NCBI GenBank assembly: GCA_037783415.1
Contig: JAZGTN010000047.1
Coordinates: 1,550,001-1,614,000 of the forward strand
DNA length: 64,000 nucleotides
DNA from: Leptasterias polaris
Taxonomy: Eukaryota > Echinodermata > Asteroidea > Forcipulatida > Asteriidae
Direction: 5' to 3'
The position numbers were made by a program, and so were the translations under genes. Below, piece by piece: positions 1 through 10,479 of the stretch. Within the stretch, counting starts at the first letter, position 1; each line of letters begins with the position of its first letter. Under the pieces are notes generated by a model, which was not told the origin of the DNA, searched no databases, and worked only from the letters and a program-made list of their open reading frames with translations.

Positions 1-323
1 AACACGAGGCTGGCTACACACACAAGTTTACAATACACACTGTGATTGAAAAAGCTTCATAAAAGACGATCTTCTAATCAAAAGATACTAAAGATATTAT
101 AATACTCACAGAGAGATCTATGACATCATCCCTCCCAGATAAATAGTATTAGGAGCATGGCCAGAGCCATGCTCCCCACAAAATGGAGAGAATTACAGAC
201 CAATTATAATGTGCTCTCTCGTGCTCAAAGCTAGAAAAGTAAAAGAGACTGGGTCTATAGGTCGCGACCCCAAAGTAAACTTTTTACAATATAAACACTG
301 AGGGCGCACTTGGACTCCCTACA
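1..323 (-). repeat. Partial 3' LTR (left copy)
   Basis: This matches 4355-4677 base for base except about six substitutions. It ends at CCCTACA, the same terminus as the right LTR. In element orientation it is the 3' LTR. The remaining about 222 bp lie upstream of the window, so the target-site duplication cannot be compared. Confidence 0.85.
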
Positions 324-2718
324 GGTTCCCTACTTTATGACCACGCGACCCGAGTGGTCCAAAAACAATATAAATAAAAGTGCGACCTTGAAAGGATTTA
401 TGAAAACAACAAATAGTTAATACAATCTCATAAATTGATACGCAAGATCCATCCTATAACATTATTCAATATGGATTCAGAATCCATTATACACAACAGA
501 AAAATACACTGCATGATATAATATCCACTGAATGTTCACTAAGACCGGGTTTTCTAAAATAAATACCAACTGACACACATGCATGGATAAAACAATGGCC
601 ATGAAAAACCTGTTACAAGCTGGCTCAAAAATCATGTAGGAAGCAGGAAATACATCCCAATACAAAACCTGTCTGGATAATTTCACATGTAAACACACAG
701 TATCAGTACATCTGTGATCCAATCTCGAATACTAAAAGTGATACAATGTTAAGTTGAGGTCAACCACAGCACAAGGTTGAACAGACAAAAATACACTCAC
801 ATGGCGGGAATAGCTTGTCTCTATTTATAGAGCAACCATACACTATGAGAATACGACATAAATAAATGGTGGGTTAAGACTATGTCAAAACTGTTATACA
901 CTACACTTGGTATACAATTAGTCTTAAAACTGCATGAACAAGTCATGAATTATATATAGTCACGTTCATCATTAACCTTACTTCAGGCAATCTCTACTCT
1001 AATATGAACAGTTGGATTTAAAAATGCTGGCAAAATAGTTTAATTTCACAATGAAGATAGGAATGGATGTGGGTGGCAATCATGACTTCTCTTACTTTGA
1101 AAGCAATAAGACAAACATTTTCAATTACTAAATACATCCCAAACAAGGTAGAAAGCACGGTAGAAATAATTAAAAAGTCTCATCCACACTGTGAGAACAA
1201 AACTGAGTTGGATAACAACCAACTTCAACACCCTTAAACTATATCTGGCTAGGAAACAACTCAACCAACAAATAGCATCTACACTTGAAATAATGAAACC
1301 CGCCTGTCACTAACAGTACTTAGGGCAGCAACATGTGAGTAGGGAATTTTACACAAAACAGTAATTTCCTGAAAATGGTCCTATAATTGGCAGTGTGCAT
1401 GGTGGAAAAGTGTCAGACACACAAATCTCACTCTAGTCTAAAAGGTTATACAGAAATATCCCATAAAACGGTGAGCACAAATAGTTGGAATACACCAATT
1501 GCTGACAAAAATATGCCACTTAGCAACTACACTAAAATTAGGAAACTTAAAGTCCCGTCACAACAAATTCTTAGGAAATTCATTTGGAAATGCACGAAAA
1601 TTGTGAAAGATAAGTACATAGTATGCCACAAATAACCCCACGAGCCATCTTTGATTAATCAGAATATCCACCTGGATAAAAGTATCTGCCTTAATATCAT
1701 AAGCCATAATCATCCAAAAGTCAGTATCTATACAGAGAACTACATGTACATAATCATGGGAACATCTTGTCCCTAAAAATATAACTACATGGCAAAATCT
1801 ACTATACCATGAAAAGTACATCGCAAATCTGTGAATACAAAACAATATAAAAAGTTCAAAAACAATGCATGTACAGTGATCTCTATGATGAGAGTTCACA
1901 CAAAAAATAATTGTATCAGTAGCAGTAGGATCATACAAAGCTCTAATTCAGGTCAAAAATCAGAGGAGCTGGAAAATAAACTGGGATGGTTGACAATATA
2001 GCGCTAAAAGTATCAATCAAGTAACATTACATTCCTCATTAAACTGTATATAGGGCACACAATTGTCAAGCAAACTGTCTCAATACACTGAGAACACAGA
2101 GCTGGATACACTACAAACTTCAGAATAATCCTTATACAGGAATAAAATGCTGACTGAACAAATATGCCGGTGCCTATCAAATTGTATTAGAGCAACGCCC
2201 ATCACTTAAAGTACGTAGGGCCACAAAAATAGGAATTGGAAGTCAATAAAAATACACACAATCACATCTTGATAATTTGTCAGACAGTAAATGCTGAACA
2301 CAACCCGTCACTTACGTACTTAGGGTAAACCAAAATTCAAATTGAAGTGTACACAAAACGACTCCAAACCCATAAATATAGTGATTGATACATAATAAAA
2401 ATAGCACTTGAATTTCTCCAAGAACACTCTAATAAGAGCAATAAAGATGAACCTGTGTTAGAAACTCACATAAAGATCCCAATTTCAAAGTACAAGATAC
2501 AATTAACTGTATGCACACAACATAATGTAGCATGGTGAAAAAGCTTCACTTTAAATACAAAATTACAAAATAGGCCTAAATAACACTGGCTCGGAGAGGT
2601 GGCAATACGCCTTGTCCCGCCACCTAAAGTGATCAGGCAGCCTCCGCTCTTTACACAAAAGCAAAGAATGGGAAAGCAAATTTTGCAAGGTTTTGTTTTC
2701 ATCACCATTTTAGACAAT

Positions 2719-3225
2719 TTAAGTTATTGCACTTGGCCACTGGCCCAAGATGAAAAACACTGTGGGCACACCGATGGTCACCGCAACTGCCAAGACAGGT
2801 ACAGATACATGAAAATAAATTGCAACCCCTAAATACAAGGGAGACTTCCCTACTTTTTCCTTCGCTTTGCCATCTGGCAAACCAAATGAGTGGCTATTGA
2901 AGCTGACATGGTGGCTATCACTAAAATCATTCACAGTAGGAGAGACAAAAACTTCTCCTGCCACCTCTACATTACAAAAACTAGCAGCTTCTGTAACAAC
3001 TGGCTTAATAATAAGCGGCTCAGCCTCTAAAAATACATCATTCATATGTGAAATCGTAGGAGAAAAAGTAACAGGGTCAGGTGACTGCAATTTATCAGTC
3101 CTGTCTTCACCAGGCTTTTCAAAAAGCTTACAAATGGCAGTGAATCTATTATTTAGTATAGTTTCAATGCTATCCACTACATGTATACGTACACCATGAT
3201 TCACAACTTCATCACCCTCAGTCAT
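2719..3225 (-). CDS. 168-codon ORF inside the LTR element, predicted membrane protein, function unknown
   Basis: This is the longest ORF in the window and lies in the same sense as the element. The N-terminal half is polar and acidic (starts MTEGDEVVNHGVRIH). The C-terminal 40 residues contain a hydrophobic stretch of about 24 residues (VAIYFHVSVPVLAVAVTIG), consistent with one transmembrane segment near the end, followed by a short tail ending SAIT. An acceptor-like sequence, CCCTCGCAG, sits about 15 bases before the ATG. I see no gag or pol motif. The position downstream of the missing gag-pol would fit an accessory or envelope-position ORF, but I see no fusion peptide, glycoprotein pattern or signal peptide that would support that. 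In DNA this AT-rich an ORF of this size can arise by chance, so its reality depends on conservation in other copies. Confidence 0.35.
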   Translation of the reverse strand: MTEGDEVVNHGVRIHVVDSIETILNNRFTAICKLFEKPGEDRTDKLQSPDPVTFSPTISHMNDVFLEAEPLIIKPVVTEAASFCNVEVAGEVFVSPTVNDFSDSHHVSFNSHSFGLPDGKAKEKVGKSPLYLGVAIYFHVSVPVLAVAVTIGVPTVFFILGQWPSAIT

Positions 3226-4112
3226 ACAAAATCTGCGAGGGCACTTACTAAAGTTCTAGCTAACAAACTGTTTGACTTCAAAATTGAATCTGGCAAAGAC
3301 ATGGTTGGAATAACAATTAGCAATGTACATTAAAATATATGACTTGTCAAAATACAATATGAGGCCTAAATCATTGACCTACAAAACAGTCTGCCCACAG
3401 ACAGACAATAAAAACACAAGTCCAAAATTGTCTAACAACACTGTATAGACCAAAAATACAATTGCTACTCAAAAATTTCCAACTGACATACAGTCTCACA
3501 AAGACTTAAAAGTTACACAATAATATGCCAAGATAATTGAAATACACAGGAAGTCATAAAATGTACACCCTTCAAACAGGTGCAAAGAGAAAAATGCAGA
3601 TAGCTAAAGACTTACAAAGTTACAATAATATGAGTGCAAAAATAAAACCATTTGACTCAAAACCACTTTATCCAAAGCACATGCCTACAACTGGCTATAT
3701 AATTATCTGTTTCTAAAAGAATCTTTAAAAGATCCACCTGAGACACAACTGCCTTTTAAATGTAAAACAGATCTGCAAATAAGCTTGGATGAAAATGTCA
3801 AATATAACATACAATTCTACTTGGATAGAATTTTATAATACAAGTTGCACAACATACAATGTAAATTAACAAATATAAATCCGTTGATGAAGTCCTCACG
3901 TCGATAGAGAAAGCAAAAAGTTAAATGGTGACCATCACATCCATAGATCGCGACGATTGTACGCGAAAAGGATTACATCGATCCTCAAAAGGAAATTTAA
4001 AGTCCGGGTTTAACGAATCCCCGGCAAAGCGTCACCGAAAAGTTCTACTCAAAGTTAAAAAGGCGTAGACAAATCCATTGATGAAAACATTTTATCAAAT
4101 GGCGAACACTCA

Positions 4113-4130
4113 ATCCTGTCTACGACGCCA
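4113..4130 (-). other. Putative tRNA primer-binding site of the LTR element
   Basis: Read on the minus strand this begins TGGCGTCGTAGACAGGA, two bases inside the LTR end CTCTACA. TGG pairs with the CCA end of a tRNA. The resemblance to the TGGCGAC..GACAGGA form of many metazoan Ty3/gypsy elements is from memory, and the priming tRNA is not identified. Confidence 0.55.
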
Positions 4131-4132
4131 TT

Positions 4133-4677
4133 TGTAGAGACACGGGAAGGAGGCCGGTCCTCTATTTAAAAAGGACGAGTATTCACCAAGAGACAATACA
4201 ATAAAAGCAAGCAACAAATTCTACATGATGACGTGTTAAATATAAAAACAATCTCCTGTACTGATTTTAATCCTTCAATGCACAGCACATGGAAGACAAA
4301 AATAGCATACACACTCAATCACTTATGACAGACTAAAGGTCAAAAGGTCAGCACAACACGAGGCTGGCTACACACACAAGTTTACAATACACACTGTGAC
4401 TGAAAAAGCTTCATAAAAGACGATCTTCTAATCAAAAGATACTAAAGATATTATAATACTCACAGAGAGATCTATGACATCATCCCTCCCAGATAAATAG
4501 TATTAGGAGCATGGCCAGAGCCATGCTCCCCACAAAATGGAGAGAATTACAAACCAATTATAATGTGCTCTCTCGTGCTCAAAGCTAGAAAAGTAAAAGA
4601 GACTGGGTCTATAGGTCGCGACCCCAAAGTTAACTTTCTACTGTATAAACACTGAGGGCGCACTTGGACTCCCTACA
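4133..4677 (-). repeat. Complete 5' LTR (right copy)
   Basis: In element orientation it starts TGTAGGGAGTCC and ends GTGTCTCTACA, giving the usual TG..CA termini with a 5-bp inverted repeat. It is 545 bp long. The right part matches 1-323. It would carry the element's promoter, but I could not place a TATA box with confidence. Confidence 0.8.
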
Positions 4678-4975
4678 ATAATAAATAAAAAACAACAATG
4701 AAAACAAAAAACAGTTTAGTTTACCTGTTTTGCATCGTGTAAAACTTGGTTCCCACACGCCCCATGCGGTCAAAATACTGCCAATTGGGAGTCAAGTCCC
4801 TAATTGCATTGGTTCCCCATTTGGGTTTTTTCTCCCACATCTAAAACTGACATATCTTCATCATGTTCTCGTCACATGTATCTTCAGGGACTGCGGGTCA
4901 CAGTGCTAGTCACTTTTGAGGCGCCCTTGATTTAATTACCAGAAAGATTAAAAGAAGTTGCTTATTATGTTACAG

Positions 4976-5059
4976 AACTGCAGTGAGTTGTTACACCAGT
5001 GGTTGGAGCTCTTCACATTAATACTAGGGATTTCTTGTGCCGCTCTGTTTTTAGCGGAG
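4976..5059 (+). CDS. Penultimate coding exon of an unrecognised membrane protein
   Basis: An 84-bp open block lies between a good acceptor (TTATTATGTTACAG) and a consensus donor (GCGGAG then GTAAGA). In phase 0 it encodes 28 residues beginning NCSELLHQWLELF and ending CAALFLAE. The phase joins exactly to the next exon at 5919. The second half is strongly hydrophobic and runs on into the next exon, so the intron splits one transmembrane helix. Upstream exons must lie outside the window, to the left of the antisense LTR element. I do not recognise the family. The exon call rests on splice consensus, phase match and protein-like composition. Confidence 0.65.
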
Positions 5060-5154
5060 GTAAGATATTTAGATTCCATTCTCTGTTTCCATTCCCTCCC
5101 CCCCCCCACCACAGCCTCGCTATCTTTGACAGCACAACGTATCAATACCTCTTG

Positions 5155-5530
5155 TCACTAACCCCTAACAGAGATGTTCTAAAAAAAATAGTGCTGATTG
5201 GCTTACCAAAAGTGACTGCTCTGTGTGCACACTCGTTAAAAACTGTTGAGCTTGTAGGGAGCTTAGTACGCAAATGTCACGCGATTAAAAAAAAAAAAAA
5301 AATTGTTTACACATTCGTCCTTATAACTGCATACAGTTTGAGGAGAGGAACTAGTTCCTCTTTGACTTGATGCCTCTTTTGCGGGCTACAATACTTGAGC
5401 GGGCGCATAGAGTGGATTGGCCACCGACCTACATTTTAGTTAACCAATACCTGGGGTTATGAGTGAGTAGCGGGCGTGATGGGAAAGAAATGGCGCGGCG
5501 AGCTCTGTCACCCCTGGGAACGAGGTTGAC
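5155..5530 (-). repeat. Interspersed repeat, inverted relative to 22128-22590
   Basis: Several blocks (for example AGTGACTGCTCTG near 5213 and the GGGAACGAGGTTG block near 5517) recur in reverse complement at 22128-22590. It lies within the intron between the two coding exons and across the following sequence. No coding capacity or clear terminal repeats were found. Confidence 0.5.
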
Positions 5531-5918
5531 CCCACCCCTCCTCTCTCTCTTTCTTTCCCATTAGTTGATGGTTCAATAAATGACTGTGTCACATCACTGC
5601 ATCTTCTTCTCCCTGCCATTTGATCAGGGTTAGCCCTCAGCTTTTTCAGTGACTAGCCAGCTGGACCTTTTCATTTCACTGGTCCCCCAGCCTTTTCACA
5701 GGTCCATATTTAATATTACACAGGGATTCCTTTTCAACACTGAACGCACAGTCAACCAATTTTGACTGGTCCTTTAATAGGTGTTTTTACTACTTTTTTT
5801 GACAGGCGGACAACTGTTATGGGAGAATGCTGGTGCATTTTCAAACACTTGTGTGGTGTACAAGATTATTTGATTATGATAATTAACAATACTTTTGATT
5901 TTTTAAATCTTTTTGCAG

Positions 5919-6047
5919 TTGATGACAGTCGTGGCTTTAGCAGTGCTCTTCCGACGTCTTGGACCCGTCCGTTATGAAGAGAAGAAATTGATGAATCGAT
6001 TACAAGGGGATCCTGACTGGGAGAAAAGACAAAAGAGGAGGCGGTGA
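5919..6047 (+). CDS. Terminal coding exon of the same membrane protein
   Basis: The acceptor is a pyrimidine-rich tract ending TTTTTGCAG. In phase 0 the exon gives 42 residues and a TGA at 6045-6047. It starts LMTVVALAVLFRRLGPVRY, completing a helix of about 30 hydrophobic residues begun in the previous exon, and ends in a very basic tail (DWEKRQKRRR). The C-terminal about 30 residues are charged and are probably cytosolic by the positive-inside rule. The intron is 859 bp. The end looks like that of a small single-pass or multi-pass endomembrane protein, but I cannot name it. Just after the stop the sequence becomes repetitive and includes a second copy of the last codons. Confidence 0.7.
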   Translation: MMTVVALAVLFRRLGPVRYEEKKLMNRLQGDPDWEKRQKRRR

Positions 6048-6530
6048 AGTCATCTATAAGTCCCTCAAGAAACTAAAGGACTATAGTTTCAGAACTGAAC
6101 AATACCTGATTGATATGGATATGTTAGGAACCAAACAATACCTTGTTGATGTGGAGAAAAGACACAAGAGGAGGCGGTGAAATAATCTATTAAAGAAACT
6201 ATAGGACTACATGTAGCTTCAGAACTGAACAAAACCTGCTGGATGTGGATAGGTTACGAACCAAACAATACCTGCTGGATGTGGGTATGTTAAGAAAAAG
6301 AAAAAAAATTCTGCTGGATGCGGATATGTTAAGAACTAAACAATACCTGCAAGATTTGGATGTGTGAAGAACCGAACAATACCTGCTGGATGTGGATTTG
6401 TTGGCTTTTGACTGTCTGGAGAACCGGTTAATACCTGCTGTTGTTTGACTAGAAAGCTGGATGATACCTGCTGTAATGTGGACGCCTTAAGAACCAAATA
6501 ATACTTGCTAGTATGTGTTTAGCTTGAGAA
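6021..6530 (+). repeat. Degenerate minisatellite in the 3' UTR, including a duplicated stop-codon region
   Basis: Bases 6021-6108 recur at 6154-6238 with a period of about 133 bp. The copy includes the end of the reading frame (EKRxKRRR and TGA). From about 6080 onward, shorter units of about 40-45 bp follow, carrying ACAATACCTGCTGGATGTGG and becoming more divergent to the right. It is probably transcribed as 3' UTR. Confidence 0.7.
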
Positions 6531-7129
6531 ATGAATAATACATGGTGGTTCTTGAGAAGCTGGAGAACTGGATATTACCTGCTGATGCTTGGCTAGCTTG
6601 AGAACTGAATTACAGCTGGTGGTTTTTGATAGTACCAGGTTCCAACAGTAGTACTGCATGTATTGTTTGGAACAGCACCGAGGTACACATGGAAATTGAA
6701 GCGCAGACATACATTTGTGAAAGTGCCAAAACTTGTATGGAAGTGAAAGGTAGATGCTAACCAGTGTTTGTGAAGCAGAAATAATTTTCTTTATACCTTT
6801 AAAAAAAAAAATTATTTATAATTTTTACCCCAGGAAAAATCAGCAAATTTGTTATTTTAAAATAGCCTGAAAAACCTATATCATACAGTACATAGGTCAC
6901 CCATTGTACTCATTAAATTTTCCTACTTTTTTTCCCAGGGCAAAATATTACGCCTGTTTTGAAGGAACCAGAGTTCAACTGAACAAAAAAACCAAAAACA
7001 AAAACTAGAAGACATTTCCCCTCAAGAAACATATAAGAAACTGCTTCTCCAGAACAACCTCTGTTGCCTGCGTGGAATCCTGGCCTGAGCATGTACACGC
7101 TTACCCATTGACTCCCAAAACAGTGAGTA
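6531..7129. other. No gene or named repeat seen
   Basis: The minisatellite fades out by about 6700 and the rest is AT-rich unique-looking sequence. It may contain the poly(A) site of the preceding gene, but no convincing AATAAA with a downstream element could be picked. Confidence 0.4.
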
Positions 7130-7270
7130 AGGCCGTATCCGAATTGGCGGCTACAGCTACGGCTACGGCTGTTGCTAAGGGTGTTGCTAAGGACGTCCTA
7201 TACTTCAGTGCACGATGACGCGGAAATCTAGCCGTAGCCGTAGCTGTAGCCGCCAATTCGGACACGGCCT
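7130..7270. mobile_element. Foldback MITE with about 41-bp arms
   Basis: The left arm begins AGGCCGTATCCGAATTGG and runs through a GGCTACAGCTACGGCTACGGCT series. The right arm is its reverse complement with about one mismatch. The 141-bp element leaves a loop of about 58 bp and could fold into a long hairpin. A decayed relative is at 16798-16916. Confidence 0.8.
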
Positions 7271-7304
7271 AACAAAGTCACAGCGTGTGACTTCAAAATG
7301 ATCT

Positions 7305-7785
7305 GGGCCCAATTTCATAGAGCTGCTTAAGCACAAAAAGTAGCTAAGCACAACAAAATTTCGCTTACCAGAATAAGGTTACCAACCAAACTACCATGTC
7401 ACATGTACAATTTGTGACTGGTATCCTGCTCATTTCTGCTTAGCAGACAATTGTTAAGCAATATTTTCTGCTTAAGCAGCTCTACATAGCGCTGCTTATC
7501 GGCCGATTCTGTGCTTACTGTACGAGTTTCCATTTCATAGCGCTGCTAACTGTAAGCACACGAAAAGGCATGCTAACCTTCCAGTGCTTACTGGACGAAA
7601 ATGAATGGCGTAACATTGTAAATCCATGGTGAACGCGCAAGGTGGCCGCCTTTTTTTCTTGCTAACCTGTGAAATACGCTTACGCTTACGCTTACGCTTA
7701 CGCTTACGCTTAAGCAAATTTTTCTGCTACAGTTGGCACGAAAATTTGCTTACCAATGAATAAGCAGCTCTATGAAATTGGGCCC
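7305..7785. mobile_element. GGGCCCAATTTCATAG family MITE, compound copy
   Basis: It starts GGGCCCAATTTCATAGAGC and ends in the reverse complement (CTATGAAATTGGGCCC). An internal end-like junction near 7490 (GCAGCTCTACATAGCGCTGC) suggests a second copy or internal expansion. Related copies are at 22686-22885, 42297-42523 and 62508-62686. Confidence 0.75.
7675..7711. repeat. Hexanucleotide array (TACGCT)6
   Basis: Six perfect tandem copies of TACGCT lie within the preceding MITE. The unit is not the animal telomere repeat. Confidence 0.85.
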
Positions 7786-8268
7786 TGTACCTAAAGTCTA
7801 GTGAACTCAATACTCGACTGAAATTGTACTCGGACTCAAATTTGAAGTATGTGCGATGACATGATGTAGCAAATACCGAATCTACCAGTCTCCTAGCAGT
7901 CCTAGTTAACAATTCCAAAGTTGCTCTTGAAGTTTTGATAAAATTCCGGAAATTCCTTATTTTGAAATGTAACAATTTATAACTAAAATATTTTTTAAAA
8001 GTGACAAACCGTACCACAGTGCCTTCTTAATATTATGATAAATATGTAGTTTTGGAAAAATATTTTAAAAGGTAGACACTTATATATCTCTATCAGGGTT
8101 TATAAATAATATACACTTTTTTTCTATATTTATCAAACTGATATGTGCACAGCTTATTTGACATGTATTCACAGTATTAAGTAGTATAATCTACATTTTA
8201 TGTTGTCAGTAGTTTTTTAAGCTACCTTGAAAGTGTGTAAATATTCATTCATTTGTTTTTATATAGGG
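7786..8268. other. AT-rich stretch, nothing recognised
   Basis: I see no exon, RNA gene or repeat family. The minus-strand open frame at 7727-8017 starts in the MITE and has no family features. Confidence 0.4.
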
Positions 8269-8350
8269 CTCAAGTCACTGGACCACAGGCCTGAGGCCAG
8301 TGAATTTAGCATCAGGCCAGTAAACTCATGATCGGACACAGCGGTCTTGT
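8269..8350. repeat. Fragment of the CAGGGCTCGA element
   Basis: GGGCTCAAGTCACTGGACC and CAGGCCAGTAAACTCATGA match the left part of the complete element at 13324-13727. Confidence 0.6.
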
Positions 8351-8481
8351 GTTTTTGTGCAAATATTGACTTTCAGTTTGATAAATGTTATTCTGTTGAT
8401 TATTGAAGAATGTAAGGGTAAAACACTTATAATTTTTACATACATGTATATTTTCAAGTTTAGGGTAAGTTGTTCACGTAC

Positions 8482-8866
8482 TTAAAGGTGCTGTATACGT
8501 TTGGTAATTGGAGCCTACTGATTGTGTTAATCCTATAAAAATGTAGGTATATATACAATAAAACTAACCTGTGAAAATTTCACTTCAAAAGGTGGTCGTG
8601 TTTTTGAGCTTATCACCGAAAAACCGGAGCGGATATTTCCACGCGGGAAGAATATTCCCCATAGGAATACACAGTCTGAGAAGCGTTTCTGACAGAAACG
8701 CTTCTCAGATTCAAATTTGGGGGAATAAATCCATAACCGTAGTACTTCGAAGTTAAAAGTTTCTCAAAATTCATTATACTATTCAAAGCTGCTGTACTTC
8801 TTACCAAGTAAGTTTTTATTGCCATTAATTTTCAGAGTCATTACCAAACGTGTACTGTGCCTTTAA
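8482..8866. mobile_element. TTAA-flanked MITE, subfamily B (reverse copy)
   Basis: It is bounded by TTAA at both ends with termini AAGGTGCTGTATACGTTTGG and the near inverse CGTGTACTGTGCC. It contains an internal palindrome (CTGAGAAGCGTTTCTG and its complement) around 8679-8711. TTAA target duplication is typical of piggyBac-type transposons, though the termini do not start with the usual CCY. Confidence 0.75.
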
Positions 8867-9199
8867 CATTCAACAGTAGATCATGCTTTTATCCAGTTTC
8901 TTAATTTTAAACTAGAGACAGCAAATCAGTCACCTCACAATGTAATTTTTATTACAATTTATGATCTTAACATGAATAAAGCAATACTTTATTTTAAATA
9001 AACACGGTACAATTTGTATTGGTCATTGATGTATTTATTTTTAATTTGTATTACTTATACATTATACTGACTAATATTTTTTTTTTTTACAATTTAATTT
9101 ATCGCGCTGTGATAACACTTCGAAATGCTATGGCGCCCTCTCGTGGGTTAAAGCGATTGCCCGATAATTGAGACACCCCTACTAATAAATAGTATCGCC

Positions 9200-9363
9200 C
9201 AATTAATTATTTCTTCTTACGCGCGTTCAAATGGATATTTTTCGCGGCGCTGGGGAAAGCTCGCACACTGAACACAAAAATATACAACATAATAATGTCA
9301 TATCGTCTGTCATCACAAAGGGAAACCACTTCATTCCGGCTGGATAATAATTAAAAGAACCTG
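9200..9363 (+). other. Possible untranslated first exon and CpG-richer promoter region
   Basis: A locally GC-richer block (ACGCGCGTTC, TTCGCGGCGC) is followed by a consensus donor (AACCTG then GTAAGTATA) at 9364. No ORF is required, so this would be a 5' UTR exon of a plus-strand gene. I could not find a TATA box or a matching acceptor with certainty. It is only a candidate. Confidence 0.2.
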
Positions 9364-10437
9364 GTAAGTATACATTTACACTTATTTTTAAATACCTAAT
9401 GAATTTCTACTTGCATGTGGATTTTTTTGACAGACATATTTCTTTGAATTTTCGGTAAAAGTGAGAGCGAAAATTGCAAGATTTGTTTACAACGAGTGGG
9501 TGTCCCACACTACTGTCCGGGAAAATTTCCTGAGCGGAGATTAGTGAATTCGCTAGCCGTGTTGGCACGGTTGAATGACTCGGACAATCACGGTAAATTG
9601 AACAGGCTGGAAGGAGATTGTGCAGAGACCGTTGGAGGTCTATAAAGTATTCAGTGGTAATATAATGGCTAGGGAGTAGAATGATGCCATTATTTATTTA
9701 ACCCTATTCTACATAATACTGCTTTTAAAAGTTACAATTTGTGTCCAAGTTTCATTGACTTGCTTGAGCATGTTGAGTATTAATAATTATTACACATTCG
9801 AAATTTACTTTTCGTGGTAGTATTTGGGAAATCTTGAAAATTGATGACGAATAACTATTTATTTATTAAATTATTCCATGTATCTTGATACAGTAAATGA
9901 TTTTCCCACGTCAAGAAGATGTTGAAACTTTGGGAAGACGCTGTCTGTATCCAACCACCACTGTTTCACATTTTGGGTAAACAAATTTGATACATTGCAG
10001 TGGCAGTGCTGCTGCTGTTTGTTTATAAATCAAATGAGTGAAAAGGTGGCAGTTGGCTTTTCATCTTTACACAAATGCTTTTATTCCAGTTTGAGAGGGA
10101 CGGGAAGTTGTTGACATTTCCATTCAATACGACATGAAAAAAACCTACAAATAAATGTACACACGAATAACATGATTTTGACAATGCAAAAGGGTTGTCG
10201 ATGAAATTTTCGTCGATGAAATTGTTGAATTTTTCTTTACAAATTGAATACAAGAGAAGAAACTTATAATCACTGAGGAGTGAATATGAAAATCTTGTTT
10301 TTAGTACTTGTTGACATTGAAGTGACAACTTCCTTGGAGAAAGAAAATGAGATATTATCGAACCTTTGTTCTGTCTCCGTCGTCGGACTCAATAATTTCT
10401 TCCCCGATAGTACGTAGGCCTACTGTGCCATACCCAC
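9364..10437. other. No gene or repeat recognised
   Basis: Mixed AT-rich sequence. The minus-strand open frame at 10023-10328 has no recognisable domain and no good splice context. Confidence 0.4.
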
Positions 10438-10450
10438 TCAACCACCCCCA

Positions 10451-10463
10451 CCCCCCCCCCCCC
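10451..10463. repeat. Poly-C tract followed by poly-A
   Basis: Thirteen C residues, with further C-rich and A-rich sequence on both sides. One of about fourteen long G or C tracts in this window. Confidence 0.9.
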
Positions 10464-10479
10464 AAAAAAAACACCCCCC

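Larger units (their letters stand above)
1..4677 (-). mobile_element. Non-autonomous LTR retrotransposon, antisense orientation, left end cut by window
   Basis: The sequence at 1-323 recurs without indels at 4355-4677, with about six substitutions, so both are parts of long terminal repeats. The full right LTR is 4133-4677 (545 bp) and is bounded by TGTAG and CTACA. On the minus strand, two bases after the LTR, a stretch at about 4113-4130 starts TGGCGTCGTAGACAGGA, which has the form of a Ty3/gypsy-type primer-binding site; a purine-rich run (AAAGTAGGGAA) precedes the other LTR at 324-336. This fixes the direction as minus. The 3.8-kb interior has no recognisable gag, protease, reverse transcriptase, RNase H or integrase, so the element must borrow these from a relative (LARD-like). 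LTR divergence near 2% suggests a fairly young insertion. It lies in what appears to be an intron of the gene whose last exons follow. Confidence 0.8.

Noticed and set aside
1558..1938. 126-codon minus ORF as a retroelement gene
   Set aside because: Composition is rich in Phe, His, Cys and Ile as expected from AT-rich noncoding DNA; no motif found.
2599..3199. Plus-strand ORFs at 2599-2832 and 2867-3199
   Set aside because: They are antisense to the element and to the longer minus ORF.
7675..7711. Interstitial telomere
   Set aside because: The unit TACGCT is not TTAGGG or a known animal telomere variant.
7535..7717. Lys/Arg-repeat ORF
   Set aside because: It is a translation of the (TACGCT)n hexamer within a MITE.
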